From contig CAZFKN010000015.1 of assembly GCA_964519805.1 (NCBI GenBank), positions 1 through 39,351 on the forward strand: a stretch of 39,351 nt of DNA, read 5' to 3'. This stretch comes from DASQPE01 sp964519805 (GTDB lineage Bacteria; Gemmatimonadota; Gemmatimonadetes; Gemmatimonadales; GWC2-71-9). The notes under the pieces are model-generated. The model searched no databases and was not told the DNA's origin. It saw only the letters and a list, made by a program, of their open reading frames with translations. A program made the translations under genes and the position numbers. Positions 1 to 7,225 of the stretch are shown in pieces. The stretch's first letter is position 1. Each line of letters starts with the position of its first letter.

Positions 1-71
1 GTACCATGGGGAAGGGAGAGGCGGCCGGCCCGGGCGAGGCCGGCCGAGGCATCGACCCGGAACTCGAACAT
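1..71 (-). CDS. tgt: tRNA-guanine transglycosylase, N-terminal fragment (runs off window)
   Basis: Reading the minus strand from the ATG at 71-69 gives an open frame to the window edge. The 23 residues begin MFEFRVDASAGLARAGRL and end at SLPHGT. This matches the start of bacterial Tgt, whose N-terminus typically reads F-x-F-x-(V/L)-x-A-x-D/S-G-x-A-R-x-G-x-L-x-x-P-H/R-G-T. Tgt exchanges guanine for preQ1 at the wobble base of GUN anticodons, the step before QueA. The ATG overlaps the stop of the DinB-like gene by one base (TGATG), which indicates co-transcription. The queA gene two places upstream supports the call. Only the first ~6% of the gene is visible, so the identification rests on a short stretch plus context. 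Confidence 0.72.
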   Translation of the reverse strand, partial: MFEFRVDASAGLARAGRLSLPHG

Positions 72-619
72 CAACCGAGAGCCGCGATGATCCGATCGAT
101 CTGCCGGCGGTGCACCAGGTCGTGCCCGCCGATCATGCGCGCGATGTGCTCCACGCTTTCCAGTCCGCGCTCCGAGTGCAGCCCCGCCCGGCGGCGCTGG
201 GCCAGGTCGAGCGAGCGAAGCAACCGGAGGTTGGCCGGCCGGAGTGCGCGCAGCTGGGCCAGCGCCTCGCCCGGCGGCACGTCGCGATAGCGAAGGGTCT
301 TGGCCCAGTCGTCCTGATCGTAGCCGGGGATCGGGGGCGTGTCCTGCGTCAGGATCATGCGGACCCGGTATCCGTAGACCAGCTCGGTGTCCGCGAGATG
401 CTGCACGACCTCGAGCACCGACCACTTGCCCGGCTTCTCCGGCCGGCGGAGGGCCGCGTCGTCCAGTCCGCGCACGCGCTGCTCCACCCACGGAACCAGC
501 TCGGCCATGACCGCCAGCGGATCCTGCTCGCCGAGGATCTCGAGGATGGCCCTGGTGTAGCCGGCGGCGTCGGCGGGAGCCGTGCTTGCGGGATTGGAGA
601 AGGGTGATTGCATAGTCAT
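71..619 (-). CDS. DinB-like (DinB/YfiT superfamily) protein
   Basis: The 182-residue product resembles the DinB/YfiT four-helix-bundle superfamily. That family includes metal-dependent thiol-transferase-like enzymes and many uncharacterised stress proteins. Family-like features are the helix with W-S-V-L-E-V-V-Q-H-L-A-D-T-E (about residues 66-79), with its metal-type histidine, and a C-terminal segment with H-I-A-R-M-I-G-G-H-D-L-V-H-R-R-Q-I (about 158-174) carrying two further candidate histidine ligands. It lies 14 bp after queA and overlaps the start of tgt by one base, so it sits inside the queuosine/Ruv operon. Its substrate is unknown. A role in tRNA modification is possible only by position. 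Confidence 0.8.
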   Translation of the reverse strand: MTMQSPFSNPASTAPADAAGYTRAILEILGEQDPLAVMAELVPWVEQRVRGLDDAALRRPEKPGKWSVLEVVQHLADTELVYGYRVRMILTQDTPPIPGYDQDDWAKTLRYRDVPPGEALAQLRALRPANLRLLRSLDLAQRRRAGLHSERGLESVEHIARMIGGHDLVHRRQIDRIIAALG

Positions 620-633
620 GGCTGGTTCCCCCG

Positions 634-1692
634 TTACATCACCACCATCGCGTCGCCGTACGAGTAGAACCTATACCGGCGTTGCACGGCATAGCGATAC
701 GCATCCTGCGTCGTCTCGTACCCGGCGAATGCGCTCACGAGCATGAGCAAGGTCGATCGCGGCAGATGGAAATTCGTGATGAGACGGTCAACCACCTTGA
801 ACCGGTAGCCGGGCAAAATCAGCAGCGAAGTCTCTCCCGGGCCCGGCCGCACCGAGCCGCTCGGATCGGCGGCGCTCTCGAGCGCGCGGACGACGGTCGT
901 TCCCACCGCCCACAGCCGACCGCCGCTCCGCCGCACCTCGGCGGTGAGCGCCGCCACCCGGCCGGGAATGTCGAAGCGCTCGGCATGCATCGGATGGTTC
1001 TCGATCGGCTCGGTTTCGACCGGCTTGAACGTGCCCGGTCCCACCTCCAGGTCCAGCCCGGTGATCATGACGCCCTTGGCCGACAGCGCGTCCAGCAGCT
1101 CGTTGGTAAAATGGAGGCCCGCGGTCGGAGCGGCGACGCTGCCCTCCCGCTTGGCGTACACCGTCTGGTAGTACACGGCGTCCAGGGCCACCGGCTCGCG
1201 CGCGATATACGGCGGCAGCGGTACCCGCCCCAGGCGCGTCATCACCTGTTCGGCCGTGGCACCCACGACTTTGACCCGTCGATGGCCGTCGGGAAGCACT
1301 TCCACCGTCTCCACCGAGGTCCCCGCGTCCAGCTGGATACGCTTGCCCGGCTCGAGCGCGCTGCCCGGCTTGCCGAGGGCGAGCCAGGTCCCGTCCGGCA
1401 GCGGGCGGATCAGCAGGACCTCCGCGGGCGCGCCCGAGGCGCGCGTGCCGAGCAGGCGCGCGTGGCGGACCCGACTGGTATTGAGCACGAGCAAGTCGCC
1501 CGCAGGGATCAAGCCGAGAAGATCGCTGAAGATCAGGTCCTCGAAACCCGTGGGCCCGCCGACGAGCCGGCCGGTGCGTCGCACGGCCAGGAGCCGGCTG
1601 GCGCTCCGCTCTTCGATCGGCGACTGGGCGATCAGCTCGGGCGGGAGTTCGTAATCGAAGTCGGAAAGGGTGAATCCCTGATCTGGCGTCAA
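634..1692 (-). CDS. queA: S-adenosylmethionine:tRNA ribosyltransferase-isomerase
   Basis: QueA transfers and isomerises the ribosyl group of SAM onto preQ1-modified tRNA to make epoxyqueuosine. The 352-residue length is usual for the family. Recognisable features are the N-terminal LSDFDYELPPELIAQ segment (9-23), the VLNTSRVRHARLLG region, LPPYI (about 159-163) and the GSVAAPTAGLHFT signature (about 184-196). The start is a TTG at 1692-1690, which overlaps the ruvB stop as TTGA. No better start exists before the conserved LSDFDYELP segment, so this rare start is the likely one. Translation is probably coupled to ruvB. Confidence 0.96.
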   Translation of the reverse strand: MTPDQGFTLSDFDYELPPELIAQSPIEERSASRLLAVRRTGRLVGGPTGFEDLIFSDLLGLIPAGDLLVLNTSRVRHARLLGTRASGAPAEVLLIRPLPDGTWLALGKPGSALEPGKRIQLDAGTSVETVEVLPDGHRRVKVVGATAEQVMTRLGRVPLPPYIAREPVALDAVYYQTVYAKREGSVAAPTAGLHFTNELLDALSAKGVMITGLDLEVGPGTFKPVETEPIENHPMHAERFDIPGRVAALTAEVRRSGGRLWAVGTTVVRALESAADPSGSVRPGPGETSLLILPGYRFKVVDRLITNFHLPRSTLLMLVSAFAGYETTQDAYRYAVQRRYRFYSYGDAMVVM

Positions 1693-2705
1693 AACAACGC
1701 GGCCTGGCTGGAAGGTGGCTTGATGCCGAAGCGGCGGTATGCGAGCGGCGTGGCACAGCGGCCCCGCGGAGTGCGCTCGAGAAATCCCTGCTGGATCAGG
1801 AACGGCTCGTAGACCTCCTCCAACGTGCCCTCGTCCTCGCCCACGGCCACCGCGACCGTGCCGATGCCCACGGGTCCGCCGCCGAACTTCTCGATGATCG
1901 TGCGCAGAATCCGCGCATCCATGTCGTCCAACCCGAATTCGTCCACGTTGAGCCGTGCCAGCGCATCGGTGGCGACGCTGCCCGTGATCCGGCCGTCCGC
2001 CTTGACCTGGGCAAAGTCACGCACCCGCCGCAGCAGGCGGTTCGCCACGCGAGGTGTGCCCCGACTCCGCCGCGCGATCTCCAGTCCGCCGGCCTGGTCC
2101 ATCGGGACCTTGAGGATGGTCGCCGAGCGCTCGACGATGGTCTTGAGGTCCTCGACCGGATAGAAGCCGAGGCGCTCCACGATGCCGAAACGGGCGCGCA
2201 TGGGAGGCGTGAGCTGCCCGAATCGCGTCGTCGCGCCGATCAGGGTGAACCGCTCGAGCGTCATCGGGATGGTCTGGGCGTTGGGTCCGTCGGCGATGCG
2301 CACGTCCACCCGAAAGTCCTCCATCGCCGGATAGAGATACTCCTCCAGCGTCGGACGCAGGCGGTGGATCTCGTCGATGAAGAGCATGTCGCCGGGCCCG
2401 AGGCCCGTGAGCAAGCCGACCAGATCGCCGGGCTTCTCGAGCACCGGGCCCGATGTCGTGCGGAGCTGGACGCCCATCTCGCGGGCCATCAGCATTGCGA
2501 GCGTGGTCTTGCCCAGCCCCGGTGGCCCGAAGAACAGGATGTGGTCCAGCGTATCCTTGCGCGCGCGGGCCGCGTCGATCGCAATCTGGAGGGCTCCCTT
2601 GACCTGCTGCTGGCCCACGAACTCGTCGAGGCGGGACGGCCGCAGCGCGGCGTCCACCCGCTCGTCCGGCAGAGCGTCGGGTGTGGTGACCTGGATGCGG
2701 GTCAT
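1689..2705 (-). CDS. ruvB: Holliday junction branch migration ATPase RuvB
   Basis: RuvB is the hexameric AAA+ motor that drives branch migration with RuvA. The 338-residue product has Walker A GPPGLGKT (about 60-67), Walker B with DEIHRL (111-116), the sensor-like region GATTR, and the C-terminal winged-helix domain with the ILRTIIEKFGGGPVG segment. I start it at the ATG at 2705 because RuvB proteins begin a few residues before the conserved LRPSRLDEFVGQ segment. The frame is open further upstream, but that stretch is covered by another small gene in a different frame. The ATG overlaps that gene's stop (ATGA), and the ruvB stop overlaps the queA TTG start. Confidence 0.97.
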   Translation of the reverse strand: MTRIQVTTPDALPDERVDAALRPSRLDEFVGQQQVKGALQIAIDAARARKDTLDHILFFGPPGLGKTTLAMLMAREMGVQLRTTSGPVLEKPGDLVGLLTGLGPGDMLFIDEIHRLRPTLEEYLYPAMEDFRVDVRIADGPNAQTIPMTLERFTLIGATTRFGQLTPPMRARFGIVERLGFYPVEDLKTIVERSATILKVPMDQAGGLEIARRSRGTPRVANRLLRRVRDFAQVKADGRITGSVATDALARLNVDEFGLDDMDARILRTIIEKFGGGPVGIGTVAVAVGEDEGTLEEVYEPFLIQQGFLERTPRGRCATPLAYRRFGIKPPSSQAALF

Positions 2706-2878
2706 GTCGCGACCGCCGTCCACCGGACGCGAGGTTGCGCGCCCGGCTCGACCAGGTGCTTCGCCCCACAGTGCGCGCAGCGATCGATCGTGCGCGGCGT
2801 GGCGGCGGGCACCAGCTTCCGGTTCGTGGTCCCGCAGCGGGTACAGTTCCATTCCGCAGTGAGCGCGGGGACGGGCAT
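2702..2878 (-). CDS. 58-aa zinc-ribbon protein, unknown function
   Basis: This short frame lies between ruvA and ruvB. It starts at the only in-frame ATG after an in-frame TAG (2893-2891) and ends in an ATGA overlap with ruvB. The product begins MPVPALTAEWNCTRCGTT and has two CxxC pairs, C12/C15 and C34/C37, spaced like a zinc ribbon, with a basic middle section and a C-terminal tail containing RVRW. The paired knuckles and the stop-start coupling with ruvB make it very likely a real gene. I do not recognise a named family. It could be a small nucleic-acid-binding or RuvAB-accessory protein, but that is only inferred from position. Confidence 0.68.
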   Translation of the reverse strand: MPVPALTAEWNCTRCGTTNRKLVPAATPRTIDRCAHCGAKHLVEPGAQPRVRWTAVAT

Positions 2879-2910
2879 GGGGGATCCGTTCTAGGAGGAC
2901 CGCCGAAAAC

Positions 2911-2950
2911 TAAGAGGTAAGAGGTGAGAAGTGACACTCCTCACTTCTTA
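2911..2950. repeat. Purine-rich GTGAGAAGTGA-type repeat with hairpin at the ruvA 3' end
   Basis: The plus strand reads TAAGAGGTAAGAGGTGAG followed by AAGTGA, a six-base spacer and TCACTTCTTA. AGAAGTGA and TCACTTCT form a perfect 8-bp stem, extendable to 10 bp with one mismatch. The ruvA stop codon (TGA, 2943-2941) lies inside the right arm. It is related to the copies at 11073-11102, 13029-13075 and 14246-14280. It may act as a hairpin or weak terminator between ruvA and the zinc-ribbon gene. Confidence 0.55.
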
Positions 2951-3528
2951 TTCGTCAGCCCCGCCAGCGCCCGGCGCACCACGGCCGCCGTATCGCCGTC
3001 GGCGCCGGTAGCCAGCGCGCCGCGCACGGCGTCCTCCGCCGCACCGGGAGCGTAGCCCAGACTCACCAGCGCCCGCACCGCCTGGTCCGAGCCTGAGGCG
3101 GGGCGCTCGACCACGACCGGCACGTCGTCGAAGCGGTCGCGCAACTCGAGTACGAGGCGCTCGGCCTTCTTCCTCCCGATGCCGCTCACGGTGCTCAGGG
3201 CGGCGATGTCCCGCTCGCGGATGCTGCGCACCGTCCGGTCGGGTCCGAGCGCCGACAGCAGGGCGAGCGCCAGCTTCGGTCCGAAACCGCTTGCGCCCAG
3301 GAGCCGCTGGAACACCGTGCGGTCACCGGCCCGGTCGAAGCCATAGAGCGACCAGCCGTCCTCCCGCACCACCAGCTCGGTGTAGAGGCTCACCCGGGTG
3401 CCCGGATGGGGAAGCCGTTCGAAAACGCCGAGCGGGACGGTCACCGCGTAGCCGACCCCACCGTCGGTCTGGAGAACGATCGTGTCGCCGTCCGTCGCCG
3501 CGAGGACGCCGGTGATGGTCGCGATCAT
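2941..3528 (-). CDS. ruvA: Holliday junction DNA helicase subunit RuvA
   Basis: RuvA binds four-way junctions as a tetramer and loads RuvB. The 195-residue product has the N-terminal OB-fold (about 1-65, starting MIATITGVLA), two helix-hairpin-helix motifs (about 79-92 with GFGPKLAL, and about 114-128 with VSGIGRKKAERL), and a C-terminal RuvB-contacting domain (about 145-190, RALVSLGYAPGAAEDAV). Its start overlaps the ruvC stop by 4 bp (ATGA). Its last codons and stop lie in a purine-rich repeat that forms a hairpin. Confidence 0.96.
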   Translation of the reverse strand: MIATITGVLAATDGDTIVLQTDGGVGYAVTVPLGVFERLPHPGTRVSLYTELVVREDGWSLYGFDRAGDRTVFQRLLGASGFGPKLALALLSALGPDRTVRSIRERDIAALSTVSGIGRKKAERLVLELRDRFDDVPVVVERPASGSDQAVRALVSLGYAPGAAEDAVRGALATGADGDTAAVVRRALAGLTNKK

Positions 3529-4034
3529 CGCACCAGCGCCGTCCGCGCGGGACCCGTCCGACGGCCGGTCAGCAGCAGGTGGGTAAGCGCGATCGCGACG
3601 CCGTCCGCCGCGTCCGCGGGCTCGGGCGCGCTCCGGAGCCGGAGGAGCTGCGCGACCATGTACCCCACCTGGGGTTTCATCGCCGCCCCTCGGCCCACGA
3701 CTGTCTTCTTCACCATGGCGGGCGTGTACTCGCTGATCGGCACTCCGGCTTCCTCGCCCGCGAGGAGCACCACGCCCCGGCCGTGGCTCATGACCATCGT
3801 CGTGCGGACGTTCCGGGCGTAGAAGACGCTCTCCACCGCCATCGCGTCGGGGCGATGGCGCGCGAGAAGCGCCTGGATGCCATCATAGAGGACCCGCAAG
3901 CGGGAGGGCAGGGGGTCGCGCGCGTTGGTGTGGAGGATGCCGCACTCGAGCAGGCGTGCGGGCCGGTCCGGCGAGGATTCCACGACCCCGTAGCCCAGGA
4001 CCGCCGTGCCGGGGTCGATGCCGAGCACCTTCAT
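3525..4034 (-). CDS. ruvC: Crossover junction endodeoxyribonuclease RuvC
   Basis: RuvC is the dimeric Holliday junction resolvase. The 169-residue product starts MKVLGIDPGT, with the four catalytic acidic residues in family positions: D7, E68 (AMAVESVF), and D141 and D144 (PADAADGVAIALTH). The start at 4034 is chosen because RuvC proteins begin immediately at the first RNase-H-like strand; the open frame upstream belongs to the antisense of yebC. It lies 13 bp after yebC and overlaps ruvA by 4 bp, the common ruvCAB order. Confidence 0.96.
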   Translation of the reverse strand: MKVLGIDPGTAVLGYGVVESSPDRPARLLECGILHTNARDPLPSRLRVLYDGIQALLARHRPDAMAVESVFYARNVRTTMVMSHGRGVVLLAGEEAGVPISEYTPAMVKKTVVGRGAAMKPQVGYMVAQLLRLRSAPEPADAADGVAIALTHLLLTGRRTGPARTALVR

Positions 4035-4047
4035 GGGGCAAGTCGGC

Positions 4048-4797
4048 TCAGGCTTCCGCCTCCGCGAGCTGCGTGGCATCGATGTCGAAATTCGAGAAGA
4101 CCTTCGACACGTCCTCCAGCTCTTCGAGCGTTTGGACCAGCTTGAGAATGCGCTCGGCATCCGCCCCCTCGACCCGGACGGTGCTCTTCGGGACCATCGC
4201 CAGCTCGGCCGAGTCCACGGGGATCTTGCGCGCGCGGAGCGTGTCTTGTACCGCGTGAAACGCGGCCGGCGTCGTCGTCACCACGAACTGATCACCCTCG
4301 CGTGCGAAGTCTTCGGCCCCGGCGTCGAGCGCCGCTTCGAGCGTCCCGTCTTCGTCGAGCTTGGTGGCGTCGAGATAGATCTGCCCCTTCCGGTCGAACA
4401 TCCAGGCGACCGAGTTGGAGGCGCCAAGATTTCCGCCGTTGCGGCTGAAGGCGTGGCGAATCTCGGCCACCGTGCGGTTGGCGTTGTCGGTCGTCGTCTC
4501 GATGAAGATCGCGGCGCCACCGGGCCCGTAGCCTTCATACGTGAGCTCCTCGAACGACGCGCCCTCCAGCTCACCGGTGCCCTTCTTGATCGCGCGCTCG
4601 ATGTTCTCCTTCGGCATGTTCACCGCGCGAGCCGAGTCGACGGCGAGACGCAGGCGCGGGTTACCATCGGGATCGCCGCCGCCGACCTTGGCCGCGACGG
4701 TGATCTCGCGGATGATCTTGGTCCACGCCGAGGCGCGGCGGGCGTCCGTCACCGCCTTCTTGCGCTTGATCTGCTTCCACTTGCTGTGACCGGCCAT
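4048..4797 (-). CDS. yebC: YebC/PmpR (TACO1) family protein
   Basis: The 249-residue product has the diagnostic N-terminus MAGHSKWKQIKRKK and the three-domain YebC layout, including the TYEGYGPGG segment (about 84-92) and the acidic C-terminal part. Members were long annotated as transcriptional regulators. Some are now linked to relieving ribosome stalling at proline-rich stretches. A good ribosome-binding site (AAGGAG, 7 nt before the ATG) precedes it on the minus strand. It is the first gene of the yebC-ruvCA-(zinc ribbon)-ruvB-queA run, a classic arrangement. A 48-bp gap separates it from the DnaB-like gene. Confidence 0.95.
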   Translation of the reverse strand: MAGHSKWKQIKRKKAVTDARRASAWTKIIREITVAAKVGGGDPDGNPRLRLAVDSARAVNMPKENIERAIKKGTGELEGASFEELTYEGYGPGGAAIFIETTTDNANRTVAEIRHAFSRNGGNLGASNSVAWMFDRKGQIYLDATKLDEDGTLEAALDAGAEDFAREGDQFVVTTTPAAFHAVQDTLRARKIPVDSAELAMVPKSTVRVEGADAERILKLVQTLEELEDVSKVFSNFDIDATQLAEAEA

Positions 4798-4845
4798 CGC
4801 CGAACTCCTTGCGGCTCCCTCAGTTGGACAAACATAAGCCGCGGG

Positions 4846-5718
4846 TCAATCGCGGTCCAGCAGGTCCTCGAAGCGAAGCCACCGCTGATGGAAGTACAGG
4901 TCGACGAAGCCGGTGGGCCCGTTGCGGTTCTTGAGGATGATCAACTCGGTCGCACCCTCCATCCCCTGACCCGGTCGGTACATCTCCTCCCGATATAACC
5001 CGAGCACGAGGTCGGCGTGCTGCTTCACCGCGCCGCGCCCGCCCAGATCGTGGAGCGTCGGACGAGGATCGGCGCGGGCGCCGCGATGGAGCGGGAGCTG
5101 GGCGACTGCCAGCACGGCGACATCCTGACGAACCGCGAGCGCCTTGAGCCAGCGGGTCGCGCCGGCGGTTCGATCTTCCTGGCGGGGCAGCCCCGGCGGC
5201 TGGAGCAACTGGACGTAATCCACGACGGCGAGCCGCCGCCGCGGCAGCACGTCGAAGGCGCCTTCGATCTCGGCGAAGCCGGGTTCCACCAGCGACCGGA
5301 GCAGCAGCGGCAGGCTCCGCTGCGAAACGGCGGCGGCCCCCACCGCGGCCCGAGCCTCGTCTCCCAGTCGTCCCTGCCGCAACTCGTCTACGGTCACTCG
5401 GCCTTCGATGGCGAGCGCGCGTTCTCTGAGGCGCTCCTCGCCCATCTCGCCCGAAAGGAACAGCGTCGGCAGGCCCTGGCGCGCTACACGCAGCGCCACA
5501 GCCAGTGCGAGCGCGGACTTCCCGCTCCCGATGTCGCCGCCGAGCACCACGAGGTCCTGGCGTCGGAAGCCGCCCCCAAGCACGCGGTCGAGCGAGGGGA
5601 AGCCCGATGGCACGGTGTCCGGAGACGGAGCGTCCGGCCGGGACTCGTCAATCCGGGCCACCAGCGATTCGAGCGGCGTAGAGCCGCGCCGCCGCCCGGG
5701 CCGATGCGCGTCAGCCAT
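4846..5718 (-). CDS. DnaB C-terminal-domain-only RecA-fold ATPase
   Basis: The 290-residue product resembles the C-terminal motor domain of replicative helicase DnaB. It has Walker A GDIGSGKS (61-68), Walker B LAVVDYVQLL (163-172), the late motif DLGGRGAVKQHADLVLGLYRE (compare SDLR-x-SG-x-IEQDAD in DnaB) and a terminal KNRNGPTG-x-V-x-L-x-F segment. The N-terminal DnaB domain needed for primase contact and hexamer collar formation is absent; only about 40 residues precede the ATPase. It is therefore probably not the replicative helicase. It overlaps the preceding small gene by 8 bp and belongs to the GT9 transcription unit. Function unknown; a KaiC/RadA-like regulatory ATPase is an alternative. 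Confidence 0.85.
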   Translation of the reverse strand: MADAHRPGRRRGSTPLESLVARIDESRPDAPSPDTVPSGFPSLDRVLGGGFRRQDLVVLGGDIGSGKSALALAVALRVARQGLPTLFLSGEMGEERLRERALAIEGRVTVDELRQGRLGDEARAAVGAAAVSQRSLPLLLRSLVEPGFAEIEGAFDVLPRRRLAVVDYVQLLQPPGLPRQEDRTAGATRWLKALAVRQDVAVLAVAQLPLHRGARADPRPTLHDLGGRGAVKQHADLVLGLYREEMYRPGQGMEGATELIILKNRNGPTGFVDLYFHQRWLRFEDLLDRD

Positions 5719-6082
5719 GACGCAACGCCAGGCGGGCAGATCTGGCGGCGTCGGCCAGGGCTTCGGCGGCGTCGGGGCCGGCGCCTTCGCGCGCAGGAGC
5801 CACGAGCTGGCTCAGGACCTGGACCGCCGACGCGGGGTCGCCCTGCTCGAGGTCGGTAACCGCGCCGGACAGCGCCCGGCGGAGGGGAGTGGGCAGCATC
5901 AGGCTCGAGAGGCGGTGCCCGAGCGCGGCCACCCGCCTGCGATGAGCGCGCTCGGGCGGCGGCGGATCGGTGAACAGGTCCTGCGCCACGCGTACGGTAA
6001 GCCAGAGTGCGAAGACGCCGTCCCGCTTTGGCCCCCGAGCGGTCTGGGGAAGCAGCCGTAACAACGGGCTGGCCCAGCTCAC
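5711..6082 (-). CDS. Hypothetical protein, 123 aa
   Basis: I choose the GTG at 6082-6080 as start because it overlaps the GT9 stop as GTGA, the junction style used throughout this window. The product begins MSWASPLLRLLPQTARGP, is alanine/arginine/leucine-rich and predicted helical, and has no cysteine or recognisable motif. The tail with EALADAARSARLALRHG looks like an amphipathic helix. It ends 8 bp inside the DnaB-like ATPase gene. I do not recognise a family. Tight overlap on both sides suggests its product works with the ATPase or is at least co-expressed. Confidence 0.7.
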   Translation of the reverse strand: MSWASPLLRLLPQTARGPKRDGVFALWLTVRVAQDLFTDPPPPERAHRRRVAALGHRLSSLMLPTPLRRALSGAVTDLEQGDPASAVQVLSQLVAPAREGAGPDAAEALADAARSARLALRHG

Positions 6083-7104
6083 GCCAATACCCGGCAGAGC
6101 GCCGCGTACACGGCGTCCGGCTGGATCTGCCGAAGACAAAGGTGATGCGACAACGGGCACTCCTCCCCTCCGGAAAAGCTGCACGGGCGACAAGGCAAGT
6201 TCCGCTCGAGCAGGAGCGCGTGGGCCGCGTTGTACGGATAGTAGCCGAACGCCCGCACGGTGGGGCCGAATAATGCAACGAGCGGCGTGCCGAGTGCGGC
6301 CCCCATGTACATCGCACCGGTCTGACCGGTCACGAGTGCCGCCGCTCGCTTGAGCACGGCGCCGGTGCCCTGAAGTGACAGCACGCCGGCACCGTTCGCG
6401 GTTTCGGCCCCGCAGCGCTCGGCGATGCTTCCGGTCAGCGGCGCATCCTCAGGCCCGCCGAGGAATACCGCCCCGGCACCCGTGCTCGTGATCCGACGTA
6501 CCAGACGCACCCAATAGTCTCGCGGCCAACGCTTGGTCGCCTGCCCCGCGCTCGGCGCGAACGCGACGAACGGGTGCTGATTTCCCAGGCCGATCTTCCC
6601 CAGCCACGCATCCGCGCGCTCCTCGGCTTCGGGGTTCAGGAAGAATTCGGCCGGACCGCCATCGGGAGCGACCCCGAGGTGCCTTGCCGCCTCGAAGTAG
6701 CGATCGGTAACGGTGGAGTCCTCCGGGTAGTGGCTCCGTTTGAAGCGGATGAGGAACTCCTTGGCCAGCCGGTACTGCGGCGCCGCCCGCCACCGGCCCG
6801 GCGCGAGGAGCCGAAACGGCCAACTTCGGGGGCCGTTCTCCAGGTCGAGGAGGTGGCTGAACCGGGCGGCTCGGAGCCGGGCGCTAAGGGCGAGCAGGGA
6901 ATCGTCGCGCGTCACCCCGATGACCTCGTCGATCCGGGGATTGTCCGACAGAAGCGGGAGGTAGCGGCGGTGGGTGAGGACGGTCACGCGCATGTCCAGG
7001 TACCGCCGGCGGATAGCCCGCAGGAGGGGGGTCGCCAGGAGGACGTCCCCGAGCGCCCCGAACCGGACGGCCAGGAGGTTCGCCGAGACCATCACCTGCG
7101 TCAT
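6079..7104 (-). CDS. Glycosyltransferase family 9 (ADP-heptose:LPS heptosyltransferase-like)
   Basis: The 341-residue product begins MTQVMVSANLLAVRFGALGD, with the RFGALGDVLLATPLLRAIRR signature of GT9 enzymes near the N-terminus. A second Rossmann half carries AFAPSAGQATKRWP, the GGPEDAPL segment, LVTGQTGAMYMGAALGTPLVALFGPT and a cysteine-bearing NLPCRPC...EECPLSHHLCL tail typical of WaaF/RfaF relatives. Such enzymes add heptose to lipopolysaccharide core at the inner membrane. I start it at ATG 7104 because a -10-like TACATT lies 7 nt upstream. ATG 7092 is an alternative. It is divergent from the PorX-like gene. Confidence 0.92.
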   Translation of the reverse strand: MTQVMVSANLLAVRFGALGDVLLATPLLRAIRRRYLDMRVTVLTHRRYLPLLSDNPRIDEVIGVTRDDSLLALSARLRAARFSHLLDLENGPRSWPFRLLAPGRWRAAPQYRLAKEFLIRFKRSHYPEDSTVTDRYFEAARHLGVAPDGGPAEFFLNPEAEERADAWLGKIGLGNQHPFVAFAPSAGQATKRWPRDYWVRLVRRITSTGAGAVFLGGPEDAPLTGSIAERCGAETANGAGVLSLQGTGAVLKRAAALVTGQTGAMYMGAALGTPLVALFGPTVRAFGYYPYNAAHALLLERNLPCRPCSFSGGEECPLSHHLCLRQIQPDAVYAALCRVLA

Positions 7105-7111
7105 CTTGCCG

Positions 7112-7140
7112 AATGTATGGACCGCTCGGGACGGGTGCCA
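7112..7140 (-). promoter_or_regulatory. Candidate leaderless promoter for the GT9 operon
   Basis: On the minus strand TGGCAC (7140-7135), a 17-bp spacer and TACATT (7117-7112) are followed by 7 nt and the ATG at 7104. The expected transcription start coincides with the start codon. The -35 is poor; the -10, spacing and repetition of this arrangement elsewhere are the support. Confidence 0.45.
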
Positions 7141-7190
7141 GCGACCGGCCGGAACGTGGGCCACGGCTGCCAAGTCCTTGACCCCACGCG

Positions 7191-7219
7191 TTGTGCACCC
7201 CTTCCCCAGCCCGTACCTT
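7191..7219 (+). promoter_or_regulatory. Candidate leaderless promoter for the PorX-like gene
   Basis: TTGTGC (7191-7196), a 17-bp spacer and TACCTT (7214-7219) are followed by only 6 nt and the ATG at 7226. Transcription would start at or next to the A of the ATG, giving a leaderless mRNA. There is no Shine-Dalgarno sequence. Confidence 0.52.
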
Positions 7220-7225
7220 TCCTGC

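Noticed and set aside
2706..2852. An N-terminal extension of RuvB by 49 residues
   Set aside because: The extension is unconserved and overlaps the zinc-ribbon gene, whose stop is coupled to the ATG at 2705.
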